Shown piece after piece: positions 29,177-37,792 of a stretch of DNA of 64,000 bases. The notes under the pieces are model-generated. The model did no database searches, was not told the DNA's origin, and saw nothing but the letters and a program-made list of their open reading frames with translations. Source of the stretch: Calditrichota bacterium (GTDB lineage: Bacteria > Electryoneota > RPQS01); assembly GCA_020637395.1 (NCBI GenBank), contig JACJWA010000001.1, positions 1,116,001 to 1,180,000 on the forward strand, written 5' to 3'. Both the position numbers and the translations under genes were made by a program. Position 1 is the first letter of the stretch, and each line of letters opens with the position of its first letter.

Positions 29177-30209
29177 TCCCGCATGGGTTCCGCCGCTGCT
29201 GTTTGATCAGCGGCAGCTCTTCTCGCCCAAGCATCCGTTTCATCAGCACGCCGAAGTCGAACATTTCCTTGCATTCGATGAGCATGACGTTGTTCGTGGT
29301 AGAATCAGCGCCATCGTCAACCACGCGCACAATCGCTTCTGGAGCGATAAGGTTGGATTCTTCGGCTTCCTTGAATTGGAAGATGATCCGATTGTGGCAG
29401 AGGCGCTGCTTGGCGCTGCGCAGAACTTTCTTAAGAATCGGGGCCTCGAAGTGATGCGAGGCCCGATGAATTTCTCGACCAACGAAGAGTGCGGTCTGCT
29501 GGTGGACGGGTTCGAGACTCCGCCCGCCGTTATGATGACGCACAACCCGCGTTACTACGCAAGACTTCTGGAATCGCAAGGACTCGTCAAGGCAAAAGAC
29601 CTGCTTGCGTATCAAATGTTCGAGGGTGAGCTGACGGACCGTGTTCGAGAGTTCGGCAGGAAACTCGAGGATAAGCTCGATATTCGATTTCGAGAACTCA
29701 ATCCCAAGGACTTCAAAGGCGAGATCGAACGCTTCAAGAAAGTGTACAATTCTGCGTGGGAAGAAAACTGGGGCTTCGTCCCCATGACCGACGCGGAGAT
29801 TGACGTGATGGCCGCGAGCCTAAAGATGGTGCTGGACCCCCGGCTGATTCAGTTTGCAGAGACTCCCAACGGTGAAACCGCGGGATTCATTCTCGGTCTG
29901 CCTGACCTGAATGTTATCCTAAGCAAACTGAACGGCAAGCTCTTTCCATTCGGAATATTCCGTTTACTGGCAGGGAAGCACAAAGTTGGAAGGGCGCGTG
30001 TACTGGCCATGGGAGTTCTGCCGGAGTATCGCAAGAAGGGCATTGATACGGTCTTGTATCTGCGGGCTTATGAAGCAGGGACGAAAGCAGGCTACAAGTG
30101 GGGAGAGTTCTCTTGGGTTCTTGCGGACAATCAACTAATGACCAAGGCCGCGGAATCCATGGGTTCAAAGGCGTACAAGACCTGGCGAATCTACGATAAG
30201 GCAATTTGA
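29049..30209 (+). CDS. GNAT-type N-acyltransferase, candidate bacterial ceramide synthase
   Basis: A 386-residue protein of the double-GNAT-like type, with an opening block FLRFPWKIQAADPAWVPPLL, a middle RGPMNFSTNEECGLLVDGF and the CoA-side segment ARVLAMGVLPEYRKKGIDTV near 318-337. Members are usually annotated only as N-acetyltransferase; I recall the bacterial ceramide synthase of Caulobacter as a GNAT-fold protein of this kind. Next to a serine-palmitoyltransferase-like gene, N-acylation of a sphingoid base is a reasonable prediction. The only canonical in-frame start before the conserved block is TTG 29049, giving an unusual 128-base overlap with the upstream gene; the true start may be different. 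Confidence 0.7.
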   Translation: MEKSQSSSPFAQRQVIRIRVQTVSDPKALKKFLRFPWKIQAADPAWVPPLLFDQRQLFSPKHPFHQHAEVEHFLAFDEHDVVRGRISAIVNHAHNRFWSDKVGFFGFLELEDDPIVAEALLGAAQNFLKNRGLEVMRGPMNFSTNEECGLLVDGFETPPAVMMTHNPRYYARLLESQGLVKAKDLLAYQMFEGELTDRVREFGRKLEDKLDIRFRELNPKDFKGEIERFKKVYNSAWEENWGFVPMTDAEIDVMAASLKMVLDPRLIQFAETPNGETAGFILGLPDLNVILSKLNGKLFPFGIFRLLAGKHKVGRARVLAMGVLPEYRKKGIDTVLYLRAYEAGTKAGYKWGEFSWVLADNQLMTKAAESMGSKAYKTWRIYDKAI

Positions 30210-30215
30210 AAAAGC

Positions 30216-31760
30216 ATGTTCTCCGATGTTACAACTGCTGCACTGTTGGGCGTGGATGCTTACCGCGTCCGCGCAGAGTGCCATCTGGAGAACACCAGCG
30301 CTGATTTTATTGTCGTCGGATTGCCGGACAATGCGGTGAAAGAAGCGCGCGAGCGTGTCGCCGCAGCTATCAAGAATTCCGGCTATGCAATGCCGCAGCG
30401 CAAGATCACCATAAATCTTGCTCCAGCGAATATTCGCAAAGAAGGCAGCGGCTATGATTTGCCAATTGCATTTGGTATCCTCGCCGCATCCGGTCAACTT
30501 GCTCCGGGCGCAACTGACGAGACCGCGTTAGCCGGTGAGCTTGCCTTGGACGGGCACGTTCGCCCCGTGCGCGGAATGCTTCCGATTTCCAGCGCCTTGA
30601 AGCGCGAAGGATTCAAGCGGTTAATCGTTCCCGAAGCGAATGCCCAGGAAGCTGCGCTGATCCCCGGCATAGATGTTCATCCGGTTGCGTCGCTTCGCGA
30701 CGCCGTGGATTTCGTCAACGGGCTTGTCCCCATTCCGCGCTTCACTGTGGATCATCAGAACCTGTTTGATTCCGCGCGAGAACCCGTGGGCGATTTCAGT
30801 GACGTCCGCGGTCAGAGTTCTGTCAAGCGCGCACTTGAAGTCGCCGCCGCAGGTGCGCACAATGTGCTAATGATTGGTCCACCGGGCTCGGGCAAGACGA
30901 TGCTGGCCAAGAGGCTGCCAGGAATTCTTCCCGAGTTCAGTCTGGACGAGGCACTTGAGACTACGCGTGTTCATTCGGTTGCTGGTCTCTTGCGAAATGG
31001 TCAAGCAATCGTGGCCAATCGTCCATTCCGTTCTCCGCATCACACTGTTTCTGATGCAGGATTGATTGGCGGCGGCATGATCCCTCGTCCGGGAGAGGTT
31101 TCACTTGCTCACAACGGCGTGCTGTTTCTTGACGAGCTGCCTGAGTTTCACAAGAACGTGCTGGAAGTCTTGCGTCAGCCGCTTGAAGACGGAATCGTCA
31201 CTCTGTCTCGCGCTGCCGTGACCCTTTCTTATCCTGCGCAGTTCATGTTGATTGCCGCCATGAATCCGTGCCCCTGCGGCTTTGCCACGGACCCGGATCG
31301 CGAGTGCAAGTGCACTCCCGAGCAGGTTCGGCGTTATGTCGCAAAGATTTCCGGCCCGCTGCTGGACCGAATTGATCTGCATGTGGAGGTCCCGAGAGTT
31401 TCTTGGAATGATCTCTCTTCGTCCGCTGAGATAGATGAAACACACTTTGTGCGTGATCGCGTAGAACTGGCGCGCCGCAGACAGCGTGAACGATTCGAAA
31501 AACATCGGCCGGGTCTCTATTCAAATTCCCAAATGAGCAACAAGGATATCGAGCAGTTTGCGCCGATTGATGCGCACAGCCTCGAGTTGCTGCGGCAGGT
31601 TGTTGAGACCATGGGACTTTCCGCTCGGGCCTATCATCGTATTCGCAAGGTCGCCCGCACGATTGCCGACATCGAGGGCTTTGACGAGATTCAACTCTCA
31701 CATGTCACCGAAGCGGTACAATACCGATCTCTGGACAGGTTGGGAGAGTTTGTCGCGTGA
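30216..31760 (+). CDS. yifB: YifB/ComM-family Mg-chelatase-like AAA ATPase
   Basis: A 514-residue ATPase with the N-terminal ChlI/Lon-like domain (VGLPDNAVKEARERV, KITINLAPANIRKEGSGYDL), then a AAA core with Walker A GPPGSGKTM (about 219-227), Walker B VLFLDELPEF and the zinc-like NPCPCG region. The C-terminal part has ARAYHRIRKVARTIADIEG. The family includes ComM, a hexameric helicase that promotes branch migration during natural transformation. It sits 6 bases after the GNAT gene and overlaps the AMP-ligase gene as GTGA, which makes one transcript likely without implying a shared function. Confidence 0.93.
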   Translation: MFSDVTTAALLGVDAYRVRAECHLENTSADFIVVGLPDNAVKEARERVAAAIKNSGYAMPQRKITINLAPANIRKEGSGYDLPIAFGILAASGQLAPGATDETALAGELALDGHVRPVRGMLPISSALKREGFKRLIVPEANAQEAALIPGIDVHPVASLRDAVDFVNGLVPIPRFTVDHQNLFDSAREPVGDFSDVRGQSSVKRALEVAAAGAHNVLMIGPPGSGKTMLAKRLPGILPEFSLDEALETTRVHSVAGLLRNGQAIVANRPFRSPHHTVSDAGLIGGGMIPRPGEVSLAHNGVLFLDELPEFHKNVLEVLRQPLEDGIVTLSRAAVTLSYPAQFMLIAAMNPCPCGFATDPDRECKCTPEQVRRYVAKISGPLLDRIDLHVEVPRVSWNDLSSSAEIDETHFVRDRVELARRRQRERFEKHRPGLYSNSQMSNKDIEQFAPIDAHSLELLRQVVETMGLSARAYHRIRKVARTIADIEGFDEIQLSHVTEAVQYRSLDRLGEFVA

Positions 31761-33358
31761 GCACTAGTCTCGGGTTTGAGTCGTTTGATGCGTCGAAGTG
31801 GGCAGCCGACCAGATCGCTTCAGTCCGCAATCGCACCGTGCTTGTTGCCGATGGTCGTGAGATTTCCGGCGATGAATTGGCAAAGAGTTGTGAGGTGTGG
31901 AGAAGCAGTCTGCTCGCCGCGCGGATCGAACCCGGAGCGGTAGTTGCGATTGCCGCTGAACGTTCGCCCGATGCCGTTGCTCTTTTTCTGTCTTGCTTGC
32001 AGTGCGGCGCATTGCCGTTCTTTGTGGATCCGCGTCAAGACCAGAATGACTTGTACAAGCTCCTGGATGCAGTGAGAATTCAAGGAATCTGGTGCGGTAC
32101 GACATTGGATAGGGAGGGCATTGCCGCACGATTGCCCTACCTTCGCTGGAAAGGCGAGTGTGAAGGGCAGGGAGGAACACTTGACAGCACGACGCCGTCC
32201 GTCGAACAGGCCTCAGCATTTGTGCTGCATTCCGCTGGCACTTGTTCATTGCCGCGCGCTCTGTTTCATTCTGGTGCCGCAATTGCATGGCAGGCGAAAG
32301 CCCTGATTTCCCAGTTGCGTTTGCGTGCGAGTCTTGAAGTTTGGTTCACGGGAACTCTCGCTTCTCCTGCTGTTCTGTCCCTTGGGGTGTTCACCGTTCT
32401 TAGCTGCGGTGGGACACTGGTTCTTGATGAACCTGACTCGCATCTTGCCTCTGCAAGTACGTCGCCGGGCCAACGCATCCTGATACTTGCCGAAGCAAAA
32501 GATGAGCAGTCGTGGAATGCCGAGAATCTTCTGAAAATCAAAGGGCGGGTGAATGCTGTCCTACACACCGACGCGCGACTAAGCGAGGAGTTTCATGAAC
32601 GACTCTCGCGTGCGACGGATGCAAGTGTTTGGACAGGGTCCTATGCTGCTGAAACCGCAGGATTCTATGCGCTGAACACGCTCCCCGGTGTCTGGCCATT
32701 TGAGTCAGCGGGCAGACCAATTGGAGGAGCGAGCTTCAGGATCTTTGGAACTGATGGCAGACCAGTATTGTGCAATGAAATAGGACGACTGGCTGTTTCA
32801 GGCACGCCTCAACCGCAGAAGACTGTCTCTCTTTCATTCAAGTCTACTGTGGCGAAAAGTGCGGAAGACAGCTGGTGGTGGGTGGGAGACTGGGCAAGAA
32901 TGGATGCTCATGATTTCTTACACCTCGAAGGATGCGAAGGTGCCGTCTTTGAAAAGGGCGGATTCACTGTAGTCTCAAGCGAGATCGAGGACGCTCTTAT
33001 TCGGATCGAAGGCATTGCGGACGCAGTTGCATTTGCACAACCCGACGAGGACCTTGATTGCGAGGTGTCCGCATGCATAGTTCCTTCTGACGGGATGATA
33101 GATGCTCAGCAAATTCCTTTGAAACTGCTTGGTGCTTTGGTTCGTTTTAAGATTCCGCGTACGCTCTCCATTGAGCCGAACGGGCTCCTACGTACTCCTT
33201 CGGGCAAGCTGGTACGGCATGGCTCTAACCTTGCCGCGAATCAGGTTTCGCAACTCAAGCCCTTACCTGAAGTTAAGACTCCGGTGAGCGGCCCGAAAGT
33301 TGCCTCAAAGTCCGAAGCGGACTCGGTGGACGAGTCTCTGCCCGCAGAAGACCTCTGA
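31757..33358 (+). CDS. Divergent AMP-binding (acyl-CoA synthetase-like) protein
   Basis: A 533-residue member of the ANL (acyl/aryl-CoA synthetase) superfamily with eroded motifs. The ATP P-loop region reads LHSAGTCSLPRALFHS (about 156-171) where the family has TSGTTGxPKG, so most Thr/Gly and the Lys are changed. The hinge aspartate is kept (GDWARMD, about 376-382) and so is the C-terminal adenylation lysine (TPSGKLVR, about 479-486). The A5 YGxTE block is only loosely visible (GSYAAETAGF). A Pro/Ser-rich tail ends the protein. It may still activate a fatty acid for the neighbouring acyltransferases, or may have lost catalysis. The GTG start overlaps the yifB stop. Confidence 0.7.
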   Translation: MSTSLGFESFDASKWAADQIASVRNRTVLVADGREISGDELAKSCEVWRSSLLAARIEPGAVVAIAAERSPDAVALFLSCLQCGALPFFVDPRQDQNDLYKLLDAVRIQGIWCGTTLDREGIAARLPYLRWKGECEGQGGTLDSTTPSVEQASAFVLHSAGTCSLPRALFHSGAAIAWQAKALISQLRLRASLEVWFTGTLASPAVLSLGVFTVLSCGGTLVLDEPDSHLASASTSPGQRILILAEAKDEQSWNAENLLKIKGRVNAVLHTDARLSEEFHERLSRATDASVWTGSYAAETAGFYALNTLPGVWPFESAGRPIGGASFRIFGTDGRPVLCNEIGRLAVSGTPQPQKTVSLSFKSTVAKSAEDSWWWVGDWARMDAHDFLHLEGCEGAVFEKGGFTVVSSEIEDALIRIEGIADAVAFAQPDEDLDCEVSACIVPSDGMIDAQQIPLKLLGALVRFKIPRTLSIEPNGLLRTPSGKLVRHGSNLAANQVSQLKPLPEVKTPVSGPKVASKSEADSVDESLPAEDL

Positions 33359-33377
33359 TCTATTTCTTGGAGTTGTC

Positions 33378-33959
33378 ATGATAAGCGTTGAAGTAATCGG
33401 AATCTCGGTTTGCCCCCCGTACCAGGGATACGTTGTTATCCTGAAGGAGAAAGAGGGTGAACGATGGCTCCCTATCTTCATTGGCGCTGCAGAGGCGCAA
33501 AGTATTTCGCTCTTGCTGCAAGGTCTGGAGTATGCCCGCCCAATGACCTATGATCTGTTTGCCGCAATCCTGGAAGAAGGTGGTGTATCTGTGAATTCCA
33601 CCACTATTTGCGACTTGAAAGACAACACCTTCTACGCCGAAGTTGAGCTCCAGATTACAGGTGATGAGATCCGGAGAATTGATGCCCGTCCTTCTGACGC
33701 CATCGCGCTTGCTTTGAAAAGCAAAGCGCCAATCCAAGTGGCCAATAAAGTCATGGATAGTGCGGCGGTCAGCAACGAGCCTGTGAATCGCTCAATCGTC
33801 GAACAAATCGCCTACTTGCACCAGAAACTCAAGGAATATGTCGAGGTGGAGGCCTATGAGGAGGCCGCCAAAATCAGAGATCACATTCGCTCTCTGGAAA
33901 CCCGGCTGTCCGAGCATGAACCCCAAGGATCGGACGGTCCTACGGAAGGCAAGGCATAG
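33378..33959 (+). CDS. Bifunctional nuclease family (DUF151) protein with UVR motif
   Basis: A 193-residue protein. The first 130 residues match the BFN / DUF151 family (LPIFIGAAEAQSISLLLQG, RPMTYDLFAAILEE, then RPSDAIALALKSKAPI), reported as nucleases with DNase and RNase activity in some species. The C terminus carries a UVR-type helical motif (YEEAAKIRDHIRSLE, about 155-170), a common fusion. The ATG at 33378 has GGAG six bases upstream; the longer frame from 33300 lies in the previous gene. Exact function in this organism unknown. Confidence 0.88.
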   Translation: MISVEVIGISVCPPYQGYVVILKEKEGERWLPIFIGAAEAQSISLLLQGLEYARPMTYDLFAAILEEGGVSVNSTTICDLKDNTFYAEVELQITGDEIRRIDARPSDAIALALKSKAPIQVANKVMDSAAVSNEPVNRSIVEQIAYLHQKLKEYVEVEAYEEAAKIRDHIRSLETRLSEHEPQGSDGPTEGKA

Positions 33960-34022
33960 CCGATTCGCTCGTTTTCTTCTTTCTCCTGTTTATTAACGAC
34001 TTAAACATTTTTTGCCCTTTCT

Positions 34023-34052
34023 TTGAGCGCCTTCGCTCTGGCTTGATATATT
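34023..34052 (+). promoter_or_regulatory. Predicted promoter of the yceD-rpmF-fab operon
   Basis: TTGAGC (34023-34028), an 18-base spacer, and TATATT (34047-34052), located in the 133-base gap before yceD, with predicted start near 34059. The gap also holds a small GAGCG/CGCTC hairpin overlapping the -35 element. Confidence 0.5.
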
Positions 34053-34092
34053 AGCAAAGTCTTGTTATCTTTACGACTTCAGGAATCCTGAC

Positions 34093-34551
34093 GTGAAAAT
34101 CCACCTACCCACCTACGGGCAAGGCGTCCACGAAATCAATCAGGATTTGGAGGCCGCTGAGCTTGAGCTCGATCCGGCGATCTTTGAGCAGGCCGTGCAT
34201 GCCGCTCTGAGACTGGACCGGCATGATCCTTACTTTGAGTTCCGAATTCATCTGACTGCAATTGCTCATGCAGAATGTGATCGTTGTCTCGAGGGCTTTC
34301 AGTTGCCGTTGGAAGTTCGCGCGCCCTTGCTGTTCGTCGCGGGCCATCCCCCAAAGGGCGATGACGTGGACGACACGGATATTGTCTATTTCAAGGCAGG
34401 CACAACGGAACTCGATTTGAGTCACGATTTCCGTGACCTTTTGATTCTCGCATATTCCGGAAAGCATCTCTGCGACGAGAACTGCAAGGGGCTCTGCCCC
34501 AACTGCGGCGCAAATCTCAATGAGCATTTCTGCGAGTGTGCGCCTAACTGA
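34093..34551 (+). CDS. yceD: YceD/DUF177 23S rRNA accumulation protein
   Basis: A 152-residue protein of the DUF177 family, implicated in 23S rRNA processing or accumulation and nearly always encoded just before rpmF. It has the family cysteine blocks: CDRCLEGF near the middle and CDENCKGLCPNCGANLN with a final CEC at the C terminus. The GTG start at 34093 is preceded by a weak AGGAATCCTGAC leader. It opens the conserved yceD-rpmF-plsX-fab operon. Confidence 0.92.
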   Translation: MKIHLPTYGQGVHEINQDLEAAELELDPAIFEQAVHAALRLDRHDPYFEFRIHLTAIAHAECDRCLEGFQLPLEVRAPLLFVAGHPPKGDDVDDTDIVYFKAGTTELDLSHDFRDLLILAYSGKHLCDENCKGLCPNCGANLNEHFCECAPN

Positions 34552-34579
34552 TTCCTATTCACAACCAACATAACACATC

Positions 34580-34762
34580 ATGCCAGTACCCAAAAGACGA
34601 ACCGGCAAGTCGCGACGCGACCGTCGCCGGGCTAACTACAACTTGAACGGACCGGCCCTTGCCACCTGTCCTAACTGCAAAGCGACCATCGCGCCGCACC
34701 GTGTTTGCGGTTCGTGCGGATACTACAACGGCCGCTTTGTCATTCAAGTTAAGGCAAGGTAG
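34580..34762 (+). CDS. rpmF: 50S ribosomal protein L32
   Basis: A 60-residue ribosomal protein with the usual start MPVPKRRTGKSRRDRRRAN and a zinc-binding set Cys30, Cys33, Cys43 and Cys46 (CPNC, CGSC). All four cysteines are kept, so this is the zinc-containing form. Located between yceD and plsX as in most bacteria. Confidence 0.98.
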   Translation: MPVPKRRTGKSRRDRRRANYNLNGPALATCPNCKATIAPHRVCGSCGYYNGRFVIQVKAR

Positions 34763-34782
34763 AGTCAAATATCGTCTCGTCC

Positions 34783-35850
34783 ATGGTCATAGCCCTGGAT
34801 GCAATGGGAGGCGATCACTTCCCTCATGTACCCGTTGAGGCGGCCTGTCAGGCACTCCGTGAATGGAATGACCTGCATGTTGCCCTCTTTGGACCAGAGG
34901 AAAGCCTGCGATCTGAGTTGAAACGCTTGGATGCGAGCGACATCATGGATCGCATTCTGATCGAGCACAGCGCGGAAGTCATCGAGATGACTGATTCGCC
35001 GGGTAAGGTCGTGAGGTCGAAACCGGATGCGTCTCTCTTGCGCGCGATTGACATGCATCAATCAGGTGCAGCGCAAGCCGTTGTCTCGGCTGGCCACACC
35101 GGCGTGCAGATGGCCGCAAGCTACATGAAACTCGGTCTGATCAAGGGAGTGCGACGCCCCACGATTGGCGGACTTTTCCCCAAGGGAGACGGCAAGTTCG
35201 CCATTCTTCTCGATGTCGGCGCGAACACGGACTGCAAGCCAATTAACCTCCTGCAATTTGCCGTCATGGGCTCTGTGTATATGGAGCTACTGACTGGCAC
35301 CAAGAATCCCAGAATTGCTCTGATCTCAATCGGTGAAGAACGAACCAAGGGCAACGAACTCGTTCTCGCAACGCACTATCTGCTCGAACAGAGCGGCCTG
35401 AACTTTGTCGGAAACGTGGAGGGCCGGGATCTCCTGTCTGATAAGGCCGATGTCATGGTCTGTGACGGTTTTGTCGGAAATGTCATTCTAAAACTCAGCG
35501 AATCGCTGTTTCATGCCTTCATGAGCAGAGTAGCCGTTTCCGATGGCAATGGCCCGACACCTGCGGTGCTTGGCAAGATGGCCAAGGAGTTTGATTACTC
35601 TGAAATCGGCGGCGTGCCGCTGCTTGGAGTCAATGGAGTCTCCATCATCTGTCATGGAGGATCTCCCGCCAAGGCGATCAAAAACGCGATCGGGGAGGCG
35701 CGCCGACTGGTTCAGAAAAACCTGCCGTCCGCCCTCAGTGAAGGTGTTGATCAATACGATGCCAGTATGCTGGCGCGCGGTATGGCCATGTACAAGGGCC
35801 GTAAGGAAAAGCGTGACGAGCTGGAGGTAGAGGAGACAGACGATGAGTAA
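34783..35850 (+). CDS. plsX: Phosphate acyltransferase PlsX
   Basis: Makes acyl-phosphate from acyl-ACP for phospholipid synthesis. The family start IALDAMGGDHFP is present, followed by SAGHTGVQMAAS, LLDVGANTDCKP and CDGFVGNVILKLSES. The 355 residues include a Lys/Glu-rich tail of about 20 residues. The stop overlaps the fabH start by 8 bases. The partner PlsY is not in the window. Confidence 0.97.
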   Translation: MVIALDAMGGDHFPHVPVEAACQALREWNDLHVALFGPEESLRSELKRLDASDIMDRILIEHSAEVIEMTDSPGKVVRSKPDASLLRAIDMHQSGAAQAVVSAGHTGVQMAASYMKLGLIKGVRRPTIGGLFPKGDGKFAILLDVGANTDCKPINLLQFAVMGSVYMELLTGTKNPRIALISIGEERTKGNELVLATHYLLEQSGLNFVGNVEGRDLLSDKADVMVCDGFVGNVILKLSESLFHAFMSRVAVSDGNGPTPAVLGKMAKEFDYSEIGGVPLLGVNGVSIICHGGSPAKAIKNAIGEARRLVQKNLPSALSEGVDQYDASMLARGMAMYKGRKEKRDELEVEETDDE

Positions 35851-36835
35851 GGGCGTGAAACCCGTTTCGAGGATTGTGGGTCTTGGTGTCAGCTATCCTG
35901 ATAACATCATGACCAATCAGGACCTCGAGAAGATCGTCGAAACCAATGACGAGTGGATCACTACTCGCACAGGGATCAAGGAACGCCATCTCGTCAAACG
36001 CGGCGAGCGTACGTCCGACTTCTGTATTCGCGCCGCGCGCGAAGCATTGGCCGAAGCTGGTATTGCAGCGGAGGAGCTCGATGCCATTATCCTTGGTACA
36101 ATCTCCGGCGACCTGAGATTTCCGGCCACTGCGACGCTCATTCAAGAAGCGATTGGCGCGAAGAATGCTGCGGCCTGGGACATCAGCGCGACGTGCAGCG
36201 GTTTCATGTTCTCCCTGTACAGTGCCGATACTCTGATTGCCGCGAACCGCGCGAAGAATGTCCTGGTGCTCGGCGCGGAACTTCTCACGCCAATCACCGA
36301 CTGGTCCGATCGCGGCACTTGCGTCTTGTTCGGGGATGCTGCCGGTGCTGCCGTCGTTACACGTGCCACGGATGACCGTGGTGTGTTGTCCGTGGTCATC
36401 GGCTCGAACGGCTCATACACCGATCTACTCTATTGCGTTGGCCACGGAACCTCTTCCAAAGGTGAACTTGCAGCACTAAACGGCGAGCGGGTCATTCACA
36501 TGAACGGCAACGAAGTCTTTCGGCATGCCGTTCGAATGCTCGAACGAACCGCAAAAGAAGCCGTGGAAAAGGCTGGACTTGATCCGGCGGACGTGGACTG
36601 GCTGATTCCCCATCAGGCCAACACTCGCATTATCGCCGCAACTGCGGAACGCTTGGGTCTGCCGATGGAAAAAGTCTTCCTGAATATTCACAAGTACGGC
36701 AATACGTCCTCTGCGTCAGTACCTTTGGCCATGTATGAGGCGCGCAAAGAAGGCGCTCTGCGTGACGGCCAAGTAATGTTATCCGTCGTGTTTGGCGGCG
36801 GTTTCACTTGGGGCGGCGCCGTCATCCGCTTCTAA
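35843..36835 (+). CDS. fabH: Beta-ketoacyl-ACP synthase III
   Basis: Starts fatty acid elongation by condensing an acyl-CoA with malonyl-ACP. The catalytic triad is complete: Cys118 in DISATCSGFMF, His in PHQANTRI and Asn in KYGNTSSAS. The 330 residues have the family opening RIVGLGVSYPDNIMTN and TRTGIKERH. Second of the fab genes, overlapping plsX by 8 bases and 21 bases before fabD. Confidence 0.97.
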   Translation: MSKGVKPVSRIVGLGVSYPDNIMTNQDLEKIVETNDEWITTRTGIKERHLVKRGERTSDFCIRAAREALAEAGIAAEELDAIILGTISGDLRFPATATLIQEAIGAKNAAAWDISATCSGFMFSLYSADTLIAANRAKNVLVLGAELLTPITDWSDRGTCVLFGDAAGAAVVTRATDDRGVLSVVIGSNGSYTDLLYCVGHGTSSKGELAALNGERVIHMNGNEVFRHAVRMLERTAKEAVEKAGLDPADVDWLIPHQANTRIIAATAERLGLPMEKVFLNIHKYGNTSSASVPLAMYEARKEGALRDGQVMLSVVFGGGFTWGGAVIRF

Positions 36836-36856
36836 TTCCTGCTTGCTGCTTACATC

Positions 36857-37792
36857 TTGACCTCACAAACGACCGCTTTTCTTTGCTCCGGCCAGGGCTC
36901 CCAATTCGTCGGAATGGCTCGTGATCTGCACGGGACTTTCGGCTTGGTCAAGCAGCGTTTTGCCGAAGCGAATGATCTGCTCGGCTTCGATCTTGCTCGA
37001 TTTTGTTTTGAAGGGCCCGAAGAAGATCTTCGCCAAACTCGCGTCACGCAACCGGCTCTCTTTGTTCATTCCGTGATCGTCGGAGAATTGCTGGCTGAGC
37101 TGGGAGTGCTGCCCACTTGCGCGGCAGGGCATAGCCTGGGTGAATACTCAGCGCTGTGCTGTGCAAAAGCGTTTGACTTTGCCACCGGACTCGAACTTGT
37201 GAAGGTCCGCGCGAACGCCATGCAGGCGGCAGGAGAAGAGCGCCCCGGAACCATGGCAGCGGTCGTCGGACTGGAATTTGAACAGGTCGAGAAAATCTGC
37301 AGCCAAACGCCGGGGATTGTGGTCCCAGCGAACTACAATTCGCCGGGTCAACTCGTGATCTCGGGGGAGATTGAGGCCGTTGATTTGGCCATGCAGTCCT
37401 GCAAGACTGCGGGAGCAAAATTGGTGCGTAAGCTTGTGGTCTCAGGCGCGTTTCATTCGCCGCTGATGGCCTCCGCCGCAGAGCGTTTGCGCAAAGCTCT
37501 GGATTCCGCGACGATCAACTCCGCGTCCGTTCCGGTCATGAGCAATGCCACTGGAAAACCGCACGGTAACGCTGAAGAGATTCGTCTTGCGCTTGCTCAG
37601 CAGCTTCTTGCGCCGGTTCGCTGGACAGAATGCCTGAATGGGCTCAGTGAACTGAAGCCTGAAGGCTGGATGGAACTCGGTCCCGGCAACGTCTTAGCGG
37701 GTTTGCTGAAACGGACCATCAGCGGTGCGTCCGCACAGACGGTGGGAACCGTTGAGGATATTGAGCGAGTGAAAGTGGGAGTTGCATCGTGA
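36857..37792 (+). CDS. fabD: Malonyl-CoA:ACP transacylase
   Basis: Loads malonyl groups on acyl carrier protein. Active-site Ser93 lies in GHSLGEYSAL, with the oxyanion block GQGSQ at 12-16 and a later GAFHSPLM holding the catalytic His. The TTG start at 36857 places the first conserved strand (AFLCSGQGSQ) at the normal distance; there is no clear ribosome site. The stop overlaps fabG as GTGA. 311 residues, normal size. Confidence 0.96.
   Translation: MTSQTTAFLCSGQGSQFVGMARDLHGTFGLVKQRFAEANDLLGFDLARFCFEGPEEDLRQTRVTQPALFVHSVIVGELLAELGVLPTCAAGHSLGEYSALCCAKAFDFATGLELVKVRANAMQAAGEERPGTMAAVVGLEFEQVEKICSQTPGIVVPANYNSPGQLVISGEIEAVDLAMQSCKTAGAKLVRKLVVSGAFHSPLMASAAERLRKALDSATINSASVPVMSNATGKPHGNAEEIRLALAQQLLAPVRWTECLNGLSELKPEGWMELGPGNVLAGLLKRTISGASAQTVGTVEDIERVKVGVAS

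Noticed and set aside
34024..34037. Small GAGCG-CCTT-CGCTC hairpin before yceD considered as a terminator or riboswitch
   Set aside because: Only 5 bp, overlaps the predicted -35 element, and there is no conserved riboswitch-like sequence around it.
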